A stretch of 64,000 nt of DNA from Paramacrobiotus metropolitanus (lineage: Eukaryota; Tardigrada; Eutardigrada; Parachela; Macrobiotidae), in the NCBI RefSeq assembly GCF_019649055.1, contig NW_026570237.1, positions 992,001 through 1,056,000 on the forward strand, in the 5' to 3' direction. The notes under the pieces were generated by a model, which was given only the letters and a program-made list of their open reading frames with translations, made no database searches and was not told where the DNA came from. Position numbers and translations under genes: made by a program. Shown here piece after piece: positions 10,639 to 24,500 of this stretch (position 1 is its first letter; each line of letters opens with the position of its first letter).

Positions 10639-11677
10639 TCTATAGCTAAATGATCAACTTGTCAGCTTGAAAACTTTTTCCACGAAACTATACCGTATAA
10701 TGTCCGGATCATCTCACACGCTATCTAGCCTGCAAATACTGCAGGAACATGCCAGGGTCTAGTACAGTACATATCTATATTTCTCTTATTTAATGTAATG
10801 TTGGGATTATCATGCTACAAGAAAATACCGGCTCACTACGTATCTGTACATCCTGTAAAGTATTTTGTTAACTACCGTACTACGCACAAATAATGGTTAA
10901 CAAAACGCCGGGCTGCAAAAGTCAATTCACGCAAACATTTTCACAATTTAGCCAGATTTCCCACGCCTGGTTAGAAACGTAGAAATCGATTTGTTTTAAT
11001 TACATAGAAGCATTTAAATAAATGACGGTTAACATTACACCATAACATGAAAGCGGGCAGAAATTGTACATGACTTCCTCCACTACCGAATCAAAAATTT
11101 AATCATTCAATAATGCAATGCTGTTACATCAACTGTCGGTGCGCACAAGACGTCATTTCAGTATTATCAAGAGCCGCCTCCACAAAATAAAGCCATGCGA
11201 CTTGCATTTCCTTCCTGGACATATGGTCATTTATGAAAGATTCATAACTATTCTTTGCTCGCATTACTTTACGAAGGTCTATGGCTCTATGCCATTAACT
11301 GATTGGTTTGAATTGTTTCAAAGTACGTACAAAATGACGATAATGCAGTGCGAAAAGACTGGTAAAATGCTTTATAACTTTGCGTTTTTTACTTACTAGT
11401 ATCTTTTTATCTTTTTGGTAATTTGTTTACTGAAGCTTCTCAAAAACTAACAGCCCTTAAATGTCGGCATCTGGATGCAGTGAAACGTGTGCTTTTGAGC
11501 CAACTGAAATTATATACAAAAATAAAAAGTACGCAATTAACAAGCAGGTACTGAACAGCGCTTCACGGGTTTATCATCCCACAAAGCAGGTAACAACATG
11601 AAGTGAAATAAAACAGAATTCAGAAATAAAACAGAATTCAGAAATAACAAACTTTGATACGAACACTGAGCATCCGG
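10639..11677. other. Intergenic, small tandem repeat only
   Basis: No convincing gene is seen. Near 11610..11645 the block gaaataaaacagaattca is tandemly repeated, just past the 3' end of the minus-strand TAF1A-like gene. The open frame at 11118..11399 shows no protein-like pattern. Confidence 0.4.
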
Positions 11678-14600
11678 CTAAAAAAGCATTCCTTCATCGA
11701 ACTTTATCGTTTCCTCCGCCTTCACGGGCAACGATTTGCCCGCCTTCTTAACCGCCGCTTTCCTGCGCTTCTTGTTATTCGGGCGGGAATCATCCGAATC
11801 CGTGCTGTCCAGATTCTCCATCGTGAATGTGGGTTCGGACACCGTTTTCGGGGCAAATAATGGATACTGCACTGAACAAGCTAACCGCTGATGACACGAT
11901 TGTAAACCGGCTTGCGATTTTTCTAATTTTAGCCGCTTTTTGTGCGATAAAAATTCCACCGTTTCTTTCACGTAGCTATGATCTACAGACAGAAACCACA
12001 GATTCAATAGTGGCAATATTTTCATAATTATTTTTAAAAATGCATATGATTTTTATTGCGTCTAGAGCTGTTACACAATAATTTATTAAAAAATAAATAA
12101 AAATTTTTAATTAGCGAATATCTACGATTAGCGAAAATTTAATTAGCAAAAATCAAAAATACTTAAAAAAATCAAATAAAACAAAAACTAAATTTTTTTT
12201 TAAAAAATAAACCTGAGATAAACGAAAATAATTTTCATCACTACAGAGACTTGTAAATTCTTGAAGATGAATTAGTATCACACCAAAAATGCAACACTAT
12301 TTTAGTATTGGGTCTAAGATAAATACCAAAACTCACCGGGCCCAAACATCCCAATGCACACTTGAATTTTATTGTACAGGAGATCACTGTCATCTTTCTC
12401 CGCCTGACTAATAAGCCGGAAATGGTATTTGGGCCAAAAGCTATACGCATCCAACCAATACTCCTTCAAAGCGCTCAACAACTGCTGCTCACTACAACAA
12501 CAAACCAACACAGCGCCGTCAGCACGTGAAATTAGTACAACTGTTCTGAATTTAATTTGCCAGTTCGACCGTACCTGTCGTCATCAAAATCAAAATTTCG
12601 TAACAGACGCGCTAAAGCCGTCCAACACAAGACGTTGCATTTCTGCTGCGGTTGGTTCAGTGCGCGGAATACAATGTGCAACATCTCCACCGGGCTGTCG
12701 GGACTCTCTACGGCACGAAAAACACGTAGTTAAAAACAAGCAAAAATGAAAATTCAAATTCTTTACGCGCACAGAATTTTAAAGAAGTAGTTCGTAACTT
12801 CACACAAGCTTCCACCACATGCCAAGGGCAACTACGAGAACCATTACACTACGAAGCCACCTACCACACAGACTTCTGCATTGCCTTCTACAAAGTTTCG
12901 ACAATTCGAAATCCTTATCCGTACAAAATTGGAACACAGAATTACAACAAAGTGATCAGCGAATCAATATCGACATTTTATTTAAAAAAATCACTTTATA
13001 ATTAATTTCACCTTGCTGAAGATAGTCCTGGCAGTACTGAGTCACGCATTTCCCGAACGGATCTATCTGTGCCAAATTCTGCAAATTGCAAAATATTGCA
13101 AAAACTGACGTTATTTATCCCTAGTTTTGAATAAACGGTACTAAAATCTGAAAAAAACCGAATGCGAGCATTCAGACATTTTGTACAAGAGAGAAAATGG
13201 ACATTAAATAACTGTAATTCTTTAAAATTTATGTACAATCACGATATCTACGAAAAAGAAAGATTTGTTTACCTTAAGGAATGGCCATCGCAGTTCCGGT
13301 TCGTCGGGTTTATATTTCAGGTAGAAATCGATGATGTACGACAAAGCCCAGGGATTCAGGGGATTTTTCGCTGCATACTCGATTAGGACACTTTCCAGAT
13401 AATCCACGTCGTTATATCTTTCCAGTATCTGTAAGTGTGTAACAATTCAAAGATTTCCTGGTGCGCTGTTAAAAACACAAATTATCCCGGCCTACCTCAA
13501 TCAAAAACAGAACAAAATAACCGGCATTCTCCGTGGCTGTCACAAAGGTACGAAACATGCGACGGAATTCAGCGTAACTGAAATCCTCGACAATCTTCGA
13601 GCCGGGCTGCAGCAACTGATCCAGTAGCGCTTGACCAGACTCACTGCCGTTGGGGTTTTGGTCGTCTTCTCCTAACCGTTTGTCGCCTGAAACAAGCGCA
13701 AACCAGATGCACATAATCAGACAAGTGAAAATCTCGTTTACACTAGGAAAGGTTTCAAGCAAAACGCGATTTCGCACGTAAAGGAACAAGTCCAAAATTA
13801 GTGCTCTAAAAAGCGAGCAATTATTCCTTCAACATCATGGTATTAAGGAAATACAAAGGTAACATCAAGAAAATTGCAATTAAGAAAAAATTCACACTCA
13901 ATAAGCCAATAAAAACTAATTTTATTATCAAAATTTATATTTATTCATTAAAAAGTACGGGTGCACATCAGATATGATATTTCCGTTGTCACTCATTTGT
14001 ATGGATGAATAGAAATTTCGTAGTTTATAGTTTAAAACGGGAAATGCCAAAAAAAGAAAATATGGAGGAATGATCGAAATAAACTGCTGCACCTAACTCC
14101 TAAACAGTACAGTGGAATAACCGCTGACTAGCAAATAACGCAACAATTCCCCGCGCAATACCTTCTTGGATTCTGCCGAGCGGAAGCAGTGAAAACACAG
14201 CATCTTCCTCATCATCCTCCACCGGGGGCTTCCAGAAACCACAAACGGCTCGCGTCATCTGCAGCTGGGCGCGGGAATAGATCTCGTACTCCGCCAGCGG
14301 TCCTTTAAACATGCTGCGCATACACGGCGCCCACATTCGCTTCGGCATGTCTTTCTAACACAACATCCACATTTAATCCCCACAGAACACAAAAAGCATG
14401 CCAAAAACAAAGATTCAGAAATCACAATTCATCACCGGAAAATCATTTCCCAATTAAAAGTACGGTATTCCACCTTAATGTATTAAATTTAGCAGTGCAG
14501 CATTTAGGTAAAAAAACTCGTATGAATACTACTTCCAGTTTTTCGATAGCAGAGCAGTAAAAAGATTTTACTATTTGTGTACATATGCAGGAAATTTAAC

Positions 14601-15315
14601 AGTTACCTCTAAAATGTCACGCGCTAGTTTGCTTTTTCCTAGTTTTTCCAGCAGAAAATACAGAGACATTCGCCGTTCATCGTAGTCCGATGTTTTGGTG
14701 AAATGCAGCATCCTAAGCAAATCAGTACAAGAGCTTAACGTATGTAATAATAATTTAATATTAATAATAATTTCAGATTGACGTTTTAATATCAAACCAC
14801 GTACGAGTATTATGGTGAGGTTATTGTAATAATATTTTATTTCAGGATGACGTTATAGTAATAATTTCAAATGAATTTACTGGTGCGTAAATATTATTAT
14901 TAAAACTTTATTATAAAAATAATAAAATATTAATTACGCACACACAGAATTGTGACTTACCTGAAACACTGTCGATAAATGTGATCCCCGACGTTGGGAG
15001 TGTTGGCCAGCACAACCAGAACGATCTAATCAAAACGATGAATGTGTCAAGCAACCAGCAGTTCACAGCTCAGAAGCCAAGAACGTCAGCTAAACGATGC
15101 AGTCTTCCAGCCAACCCACGTACCCTCCAGATCCAGGTCTCCTGCGTGAAGGCGGCCTTATGCAGCATCGATTCCAGGATCTTGAAGGCCAGCTTGAACT
15201 GGCGATGGGCGATGCAGTGGACGAGGATCTGACGGCATTTGCGCCAGTCAATCGGGCCGCGGAACACCATGTGTCTGCTGTACGCAGTTTCCTCCGCGTC
15301 CTCGGCGTCCACCAT
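11678..15315 (-). CDS. TAF1A: TAF1A-like subunit of the RNA polymerase I selectivity factor (SL1/TIF-IB)
   Basis: Ten exons on the minus strand join in phase: 15315..15124, 15025..14961, 14712..14607, 14354..14111, 13686..13496, 13428..13273, 13078..13012, 12707..12575, 12491..12337 and 11982..11678, giving 537 residues against about 450 in human TAF1A. TAF1A is a helical TPR-like subunit of the TBP complex that recruits RNA polymerase I to rDNA promoters. Resemblance is spread over the length. The N-terminal helix pair is IDWRKCRQILVHCIAHRQFK. The middle LESVLIEYAAKNPLNPWALS matches the vertebrate EVLTNYAY..FPSNPNAH region. The LNQPQQKCNVLCWTALARLL block follows, then EYWLDAYSFWPKYHF, matching the vertebrate W..R.NWWPGFHFSYFW signature. 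The last exon has a lysine-rich acidic tail (NNKKRRKAAVKK). The frame stays open to an acceptor at 15351, so a further 5' exon is possible and the ATG at 15315 is provisional. The fourth donor (CCACT|GTACTG) was chosen by phase. Confidence 0.72.
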
Positions 15316-15351
15316 TTCACAGGCATAGAAAATCCTCTTGAATATATCAAC

Positions 15352-16597
15352 CTAACCAACAAAACTGCTCACGTTTACTCCACGAAAAATAAGATCCTGT
15401 AACTGCGGAGTAGAGCGCACAGCTGATGGTCATAATCATAAAACAACAAAAAAACAGAAAGTCGTTTTCGAAAAATTGAGAAACTTTGATCAACCGAACA
15501 GCAGCACTACGATACCAAACGGAGGCGTAGCGAGGTGAGCGATTAGCGCTGCTGCACTCTCTGTTGCAACCGCCTCAGTGTCTGCAGACCGCAGAAAATG
15601 GAGCAGCTGCTGTTTCTGGCGTGTTGGTCTTTGTTTGCGTCTTTGAAACTTTGTGAACGTGAACTATTGCGTAATGCGTAAGTACTTCCCTCATGACTTT
15701 GGTCACCTGTTGAATGTTCACGACTACTTACCGTAAAATTATTATAACAACTGCCAGATACAGGCACAGTTTAGACATGTAATTGGCATACTTTTATATA
15801 CAAGAGGCAAAATCAAATTAATACGGCTCAACTTCATGCACAAAAAAATGCGGCACACTACTGGCACAGTGCAGGGATCATGAAGGGTGTATTCGTTAAA
15901 TGTTTGTGAAAACTGGATAGCATTTACGAAATTTTGAAGACAACTGCAAGTGCATAATTTCAAAACATTTAGTCCTGTACAAATGTGTTCTTTTAATTAG
16001 ATGTTGCAGCTTGTCGCAGTTAATTGAATGATACTGCGGCGTCGTGCTTGAACATTTACGTCGCCGTTTTAAACAAACCACTGCTGCAATGCAGCCCGTG
16101 ACTCCGTGAGCATGAAAAATTATGAAATAAGTAGTGCAACAACCACGGTCTTACTTTTAATTACCATTTGGCTAACATCCGGAAAACTACCAGCCCAATT
16201 ATGGGGCGGCCTATGTCTTTGATTTTATGGAACCGCGCGTGCAATAAAAATATATATATACGTACCATATTGAAACAGCACTTATATAGATATAACATTA
16301 TTTGCATAAAAAATTAAGTAAAAAACCTCCTATAGCTAAATTTTTCCAAACTACTGTAAATTTCCTTATTGGGGCAAGTAACTTGATGAAATTCAGGGTT
16401 ATGTCCATCCAAGTTTCCTTTGATTTGTTTTTGAAATTAGCTGTATGAAAATAAACCTTTAGCACATCATAAACGTGATAAAAACATGAACCGTTGCCGG
16501 TTGCACATCTCCTAAAGGCATGATACACGTGAGATTTCACTGCCAGTCAAAGACTTGACAGAACCCGGCACTCGCAACACAACATAAACCAGCCCTC
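15352..16597. other. Upstream region of TAF1A-like gene, no firm gene
   Basis: No assignable exon is seen. A plus-strand frame from ATG 15598 encodes a hydrophobic leader (MEQLLFLACWSLFASLKLC) and meets a donor GTAAGT after 15678, but no downstream partner exon was found. A TA dinucleotide run (atatatata) lies at about 16250. Confidence 0.35.
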
Positions 16598-16926
16598 TCA
16601 ACACCAAACGCCGGGTGCATGAATCGCAGTTTGTAATGGGTATACCAAACAATCACCACATTTGTAAATTGTTACCCCACACATCGTAAAACAATGTAAA
16701 AAGCCCCATCTGCAGCGGTAATGAAACGATTGATTTGTATCGTTTATCCTGTCAAACATGCGCGTGGGTACAGCCGCAACACCGGTAAAGTTCATACACA
16801 AATTGTCGATCCGGCGCTCGTACACGGCGCACTCTGCGGGAGAGTACACGTAAATGTCATCTGCGCCACGGCTGTCAGGCCATGTACATATGCACAGCTT
16901 GTCCATGTAATCAGCGGTGTAACATT
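16598..16926 (-). CDS. Possible terminal exon of a cysteine-rich secreted protein
   Basis: About 108 minus-strand codons are open from an acceptor-like site at 16927 to a stop at 16598. The upstream flank contains a perfect TACTAAC branch point followed by CCGGCCTTGACCCGTAAG. The peptide holds about a dozen cysteines in short spacings (CYTADYMDKLCIC, YRCRWGFLHCFTMCG, YKCGDCLVYP) and two N-glycosylation sites (NFT, NQS), which fits a disulphide-rich extracellular protein. The upstream exon with a signal peptide was not found, and the opposite strand is also open for 75 codons. No family was recognised. Confidence 0.3.
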
Positions 16927-18568
16927 CTTACGGGTCAAGGCCGGTTAGTACATAATACATTTTCCATGCCAGTCTACGATGGGAAATGGTTTTCGCTGCT
17001 GCGGCTGCGTGTGTCTGCGTGTCAAAAAACCTGCGACAAAAAATTACGCGCTTGGAGGAAAAAATACCAGTAAACTGTACGGTGTCCGCATTGGGTGACA
17101 AAAATGTTGGGGTCAGATGACACAAAAAAGCAGCCGGTCGGAATATGATTATGCATTCCATTCGAGTGGATTGTGTTTTTCTGGAGAAATTTGTGGAGTA
17201 ACCGCTTTCATTGCGGTACTCGTATAAAAAGTATTCTAAAATTTTGTTAGTTTTTGCTGCGTCATAACGCTGATAACATCAGAAGCCGTTGCGCGACCAA
17301 TAAGAAATGTGGCGTGTGTTACGTAAGCTTAAACCGCAGCCAGACAAAGGCCGCATTGACGACAAACAGCGCCCAGACTAAAGCGATTAAGCCCCGCTCT
17401 GCTAAAGATAAACAACACTTAATCATTGAGTAAATTGCTTATTTGACCTCCAAAACAACACACACTCGGTGGCAGTATTACGCGCGTCCAGCTGATCCCT
17501 GTTGTGGAGGATAACCACAAGACGCCAGAGACAGAAACGAGCATAACGGACCAATGAAGCGGAACTAAATTTGGGTTGATTGTAATGGCTGAACAGTGGC
17601 CGTGCGTCGTACAAGAATGGAGATTTGTGATACTTTACCTTCTGCTTAGATTTATTGTTTAATCGGATTTGCGCGCGCGAGATATACTTTTCTCTCTCAC
17701 TCGCTCTCTCTGTCTCTCTGGCGTCTGCATTGCATCTCCGGCTGGCAAATGAACGAGTGGCACACTTTAAATATTTAACTCACTGCTACTGCACGTACGA
17801 ACACACGGTCACAATTGAAAAATAATCGCCGTGTGTGTTTTACGATTTGTGTCCAGCAGGCAGCAGCTGAGCCAAAACTGGCTTTCGTAGAATACGGTAC
17901 AACCACACATGCCAGCAGCGCGCGTTGCTCTTCTTCATCGGGTTTTGCTGTCTATTCAGAGCTGTATGTTTGACCAATATTACCCACACTCGACACACGT
18001 CAGTGTGATTTGTAAAGACAATGATCTCGCTGGTTTCACTTTTTTCTGCCGAGCGATATGGATGTTTATGATGCGGCCAGCTGCGTTTTGTCTGCGTGTT
18101 TGGCCGAAGCTGTATTATTGACGCGATCATAAACTCCGTCAACTTGCACTGCGCATTGATCAATGCCGGGATTATTTGCGTAATGTTAGAGTTTTGTCTC
18201 AAGTGTGGTCATTACGCCGGGTGCTGTTTTATTCGGGTGGAAAATTAAATTATGCGGATATTCATGATCGAGGTGTAACAGCACCGACAGCGTCGCTTGT
18301 CATCGATTTTTTAAAGCGATTTGTTATAACAGCGACACGGATTACATTATAATCAAAAATTTATTTATCGCTTGTTTGTCCACTTATCATCGTCATGATG
18401 CAACATGTAAAAAAAATATAAATTTGGACTACCTAATATATTTTAAGGAAGCGATTACAACTGAACAGTCAAAGCCAGTTTGCTTTTTATTTCGTGCCAC
18501 TGCTCTACGATTTGCGTTGGGAATTATATTTCGAATTTTGTTAGCAAACGCGTTTTATCTAATTCACC
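16927..18568. other. Intergenic and PDZ-gene upstream region
   Basis: No gene is supported. A CT-rich simple repeat (ctctctcactcgctctctctgtctctctgg) lies at about 17690..17720. Several 60 to 120 codon frames overlap on both strands at 17840..18202 without recognisable composition. The promoter of the PDZ gene should lie in the last few hundred bases, but no TATA box was recognised. Confidence 0.35.
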
Positions 18569-21500
18569 ATGCACATCTTCACGTGGCGCAAACGTAAAAA
18601 AGTCTTCCACCCGAACGGCGAGCTCAACTGGAACATTCTACTCCCCTCGTCCAGCGCCATGCCGGAGCGGAAGAGCGTCAGCTCGCCGCAGCTGAGCATC
18701 CACGACATCAACCAACTGCAGTGTCCCCGCCCGGAGAGCGGGAGCCCGTACTTCCTGCCCACGCGGCAACTGCGTCCCTCCTTCAGCCACCTGTTGACTA
18801 CTTCGCCCGCGACAACGCTGGAGGAATCCCCGGTATCCTCGCCGCTGGGAGAGACAGCCACGGTCGGGTGTGTGTTGAGCACTTTCCAAACGGATGCCCC
18901 GATTAGCGGTAATCCGGCTACGGTGTCAGCCAAGCGCGTCCGATCAGATTGGTCAGTGTGGTATGGAAATAGCGGCAGTGTGCGCAGCTGCAGCAGCAGC
19001 AGTGGACAGGATAAGACGCCGTATGCGCGCTGCTCGAGTGCGGCGGAGTCGCTCATCAGAGAGAGTCCAGCTGATGGAGCGCCGGGTAAAAAAAAGAAAT
19101 GTAAGTCAAGTGGCCTGGGCTATAATGGCTAAACAGTGTGTAATGGTAGATTGAGGTTTTTCGGTAAATGGTGGAAATTCTGTAAAGGGGTTATTTGATC
19201 TGCGGTCAACGGTTGTTCGTTCTTTGATTGTGCATTGTTGGTGTGGAAAACACAAGGAGGAAACTTTGCCGGTATATGATTATATTATATGCTTTTAATT
19301 ATCTTCTTCGGTAACAGTAGATCGGCAACCAAAATATTTTCCTTTACATTAATGTTAAAAATTTAAATGAAATAATTGTATATTGCACTGCCTGTATGCT
19401 TAAACTTAAATTAAACTTATTTTCTGCAATTTGAAAAAAAGCATCCTAAGCTGATAGAATTATTTAGTCGCAGATATCAGGATCAGTTTGAGACTCTGCA
19501 TTAAACGAGAAACAACCATTTAAGCTTTTTTACAAAAAAAGTTTAAGTTTGTGTATTAAATTTGTCTTTTGAAATCTTTATTCTGTCTAGCGTTGCTTTT
19601 CAACTGGATGGGAGAGGCTTGTAACGATGCCGTTTCACTACGATTGCACGTTGCTAGTCACGTACAAATTACAATGAAATAATAATACCTTTTTTATTAC
19701 AGATTAAATTATGGGTTCGCAATATTTCAAAATGATACGAATTTTGATAAAAAAATTTAACAATTTCAGTTTCCCGCTTTTACCATTTGATCGAACTTGT
19801 TTCGATAAACTTGATCTGATATGTGCGCGTAATTAAAGTGTGCGTGCTTGTCCGCAATGATTTGCTAATTATGGGAAAACAATGTCGCTTGATGCATGTC
19901 ATTAATTATCGTTCGATCCACTTGGTTGCATATTAAATGCTGTTTTACTGGCCGCTTTCTGAATGGATGTTTATTGCTGCTGACTTAATTTAAATCTGGC
20001 AGTTTTGATTTTCGGCACGCATCACCACCTGTTGCATCATAAACCCAAATCAACGATGCCATATATTTTTCCCCCCTGAAAGTGATTGATGCCGTTTAAA
20101 GACGCTTTTGCACCGCAATTTATGTGGCGTGTTTTTTCGCTGGTAATACAATCACATCACATGTGATGACAACAATTGATTATTGTTAGCTGTCGGTGTG
20201 TTGGCCGCTGCCGAAAGACGAAATAACGGTATAATCAGTAGCCGGTTGGCCGATGCGGCTTCTGTCGCGGCACTGGTCAGCGCTGTACGCTGCTTCAATG
20301 GTAATTGCCCCATACAGACCATGCTGACTCAAGTGTGACTTTTAGTGATAAATTATTTCCGGTGACCGCGAAAAAAAATTTCTCCGCCGGTTATGTGTGT
20401 GTACGTCAACTTCTAATGCGTTGACTTTTATGTAACGTTTTTGTAAGTGACAGATTAGATTGTCAGTACACTGAATACAGTAGAAGAGTTTTTTCTAACT
20501 TTATTTTTGGTCGGTCTTGCGGCAGAAGCAGCTGCTTCTATATTTTATCTGCAATATGAAGTTATGCCTATTGAAACATTACACGCGGAATAGAAAGAAG
20601 AAAAAACGTAAGTTAATTGTACGCCTCAAAGGTTCGTAAGAAAATTTGTTCGGTATTATTAATTAAAAATTAATGAAATACTAGTTGTTGATGACTTACT
20701 AATGTATCAAATTTTAAATTAATTAATATTAACTTTATACTGCTTTTTATTATGTTTATCAAATGTTGTAATACTAAACGGTTTATCTAGACTTTTCTTA
20801 TTAAACCGGAAGATTGGCTCGAAATCAGTGTGAAATATGGTGAAATATGGTTGCCGGCTAATCGGACATATGGCATAATTATATTAGACGATTGCCGGTG
20901 TAAAGTCACCACTTTTTTGCGCTTCTGTGGTTGTACGATGAGGGTGGTTTCTCGTTGAATTTCTCATAAGATGTTCTGCGATATCCGGTGCTGCACGGGT
21001 AGATAGTGCAATTTTTCATTTTTTCCCCTGACAATCGGAGTTTGAGCAGCGGTGTATTGTCGGTCAAGATGTTCTCAAGTATATGACACTTAAGAAATTT
21101 TGTTTACCGCCGGGCCAAGACATGGACTGATGTGCATAACATTTAAACTTACAAGTGTACAGTAGAAGCGATCCATGGCGAAATTCTGACAGGATCGTTT
21201 ATGTTGTGGTTTAGGTGCTATTCACTATGTAAAGTGCAACCGATTACGCTGGCTAATCGGATTATTCCACAACATTCCTGATAGCCGATCAGCCGCTTAC
21301 AGAATCTTTATGGATGAGAAATTCTCAATGCACATCGCTGTGACTAGCAAACTGCGATGCCGCTTCTGACTTTTACACACTGCAGCATATAATTATTAAA
21401 TTACTGTCTGTACGCAGTACGTAGACTTTTAAAAATATAATTTTGAATTGGAGAATGAACTGACAAAAGCTCGGAAAATGATAAAACCAGTTTTTTATGC

Positions 21501-24500
21501 TATCGAAAATAACTGTCATTTACTTTTTTGCCATAATTAAATTTTATGGACATTTTCCTCAATTTCGATGGAGTGCTATGATCAGATTTACAGTTATTTA
21601 AATACATAATATGTGTGTGTCATCAATATGGGCACTTGGGAAATATGAAAATTTCAAAACATTTTTTCTGTTTTAATGAGTTTTTCTTACAGTGGGCAGT
21701 TAGTTCATACATTATAACCAGTTCATACAATCATTATAACGAGTACTATGCGAGTGTACAAATACTACAGTATGCGAGTTTACACGGTAGATTAATCGTT
21801 TCACCTTTTATAATTTTTCCTTTTTTATTTCACTTTGAGCACATTGATTAATGTCAGGCAGTACAGTAGAGGAAAGAGGAGTATTGCGGTGATAATCGGT
21901 GAATGTCGTAGTGTAGTGGCATGATTCCAAAACTTTAGCGGAAGAAGCAGGTTAATCCTAGCTGGCAAGAGTAACAGATAATATTGTACTTTGTATAACT
22001 GATATGCTGCCGTGCATACCATGCACCTGTAGCAAATTTTTAAGCAACTTTGCCCGGGCAATAAATTTTGATGATAATACACGTATACAAGGGTGTAATT
22101 ATTTTATTAACTGGTTTGTTATTCGGTTACCTTTATTTCACTCTATTATGCTTTCCTAAGTCTTCTTGAACGTGAATTTTGCCGGTATTCCGTTTTCTGA
22201 TACCTTGACTGAATAATTATTAATTAATTTGTTAATTTATTTGGCAGTCTCCTCTCCGAAACGGTTGTCCTGCCCGGTCATAACCCCCATCTACTCCGAC
22301 GAATCCTCCACCCCGCCCTCCCCCACCTACGACCTGGTCCCGGTGACCCTCTCCCGTTCCCCGGGAGAGAAACTGGGCCTGGGCTTATCCATCCAAACCC
22401 AGCCGGACCACGACACCGTCGACTACGTCCTGATTCGCGCCGCTCCAAACGACACCACCGTCCAACCCGACGACGAGATCCTGGTGGTCAACGGCGTGGA
22501 TCTGCGGACACTCCGGCGTGCCGAGTGTGTGGAGCTGTTCAAGAATGTACCGCAGCGGTTGAGCATGGTGGTGCGGCGGACGAAGAAGACACCGGCGGAA
22601 GTAGGGCGGAACGCCATTAGTACTGCATCACCGACGCACTCGTTTACCGGCACAATGGACAGCGGCGGAGGTGGGGGGCCCGGTTGGAGTGGGATGCACA
22701 AAGGGAGGAAGGTGCGCCGGCCCAGTGAACCGCCTCCGCCGCCGCCTCCGCTGCAGGGTACGGAGGATGAGGAGGGGATGTATCGGGAAGAGCAGTACGA
22801 GAATATCTATGGTTAGTGTGATAATAAGGACGGGTCATCGAAAAGTTCCACACCTTTACAGTTTTTTTTTCCAATATTTTTAAAAAAATCAAGTCTAATC
22901 GAAGACATGCTTTTTAAGCTATTATAATTGCACTGTACACAGGACTCGTACCTCGTAAATGAGTACCCTTTACTCTTTAGGATATACCTATAATATCTAT
23001 GTGTTCTTTGTCGGCTTTACGAGGCACTAGCTAAGCGACAGTTTGTCATGCATTTCTTTTCGATATAATGCTGAATCCCACGTTGTTCATTTTTTGACAT
23101 GTTAATTGCAAGAATACCGTGCATTTCGGTAAAGTTTAGTAGTAAATATCACCGCCTGCTGTAATTAGTTTTTATTAGCTAAAAATTTTGGCCTTGATCC
23201 AATTTCAGTATTTCGGTGCTCCTGTCGTATTTTTTATTCAGCCTACTAATTATTTTTTCTGCGATTTACTGAAATATCAAGTGTAAATAATTGCCCTTCT
23301 CTTCTTTTTGCCATGAAAATCTCAAGTACAGTGCCGTGCACCTTTATTGTACTACGAATCAGGTATTGTGTTTATGAATCACTAGCGAAACTACACATCT
23401 GCAAGTGAACATAGTAGTGAGATGGCGAAAACGCCGTCTGGAAGTATGGTTATTTCTTGTACGATCACATGAAGATTTCGATGCAAGTGATATTATATTT
23501 AACTTTAGTATTGTCGACGTTTACAATGTTACTGTTTTTTGTAAATATCTGCTTTGCACTCTTCTGAAACATAGCGTTTATTCCATGCGTGGGGAACTCT
23601 TTTAGAACCCTTTTAAAACTCTCTAGTTATGCAGCTGGTACGGCCGCGCTCGTCCGCTGATATACTTCTACAGCTAAAACCGCACCAAATATGTCATGAA
23701 ATTTTGAACTAATTTTTCTCAATTTGTAGACCTCCCGTACAGTGACCAGCAGTGTCCTTCGGAGCGGGAATACCATAGCATTCCGGATCTGGATGCCCTG
23801 ACCCACACAAGTTCCTACACTTCGTCTTGTGATAAGCACAACGCTCAACAGTATAAACAAAGCGGTAATTCAATGTTGGGATAACCTAGTTAAAATTTAA
23901 AAATTATGATAATAACTGGAATGTGATAATGACGGCACAGAATCGCTATCTGCGATTTCGCAGCTTCCACTCAAGTTTTATTATGCGCATCATACTAATC
24001 TGCACTAAGTACTTCGTGCGCAATTTTCTGTCCACTTTGTGAAGGTTAATTGTAGACTCGTAGTGTAATGGATGTTCGCTATTACATATATTATGTCCGC
24101 TGTTCGGTGTGCTTGTATACAGACATATCGGAAAACACTAAAACAGTTGAAAAGCATCGATTTTTGGAATTTTTGATAGCACTAGAAGCTCAGGAATATT
24201 AGTTCTAGAAGGACATTTAACTTTGTCCGGCTGCTATGACAGATTACGACAGTAATTTCACGTTCCGCGCCTCGACACCAGCCGACGAAAAGGTCATCAT
24301 CCCGGATGACCACAGCCACGACTCGGCACTGACCACCTCGTCCGGATCATCGCGGTCAAGCGATTTCAGTGTAAAACAATCCTGTCGTGATAGATTATAT
24401 CAGTCTCCATTAATTTTCACAGAACGGTTGGTAATGCTTGCAGCGCACAGAGATCAACGAAGGCTTCCGGGTGTCACGGTCAGATAGCGCCAGCCAGTGT

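Noticed and set aside
22423-22892. Minus and third-frame ORFs over the PDZ1 exon
   Set aside because: The PDZ signature fixes the plus frame; the others arise from GC-rich codons in the same DNA.
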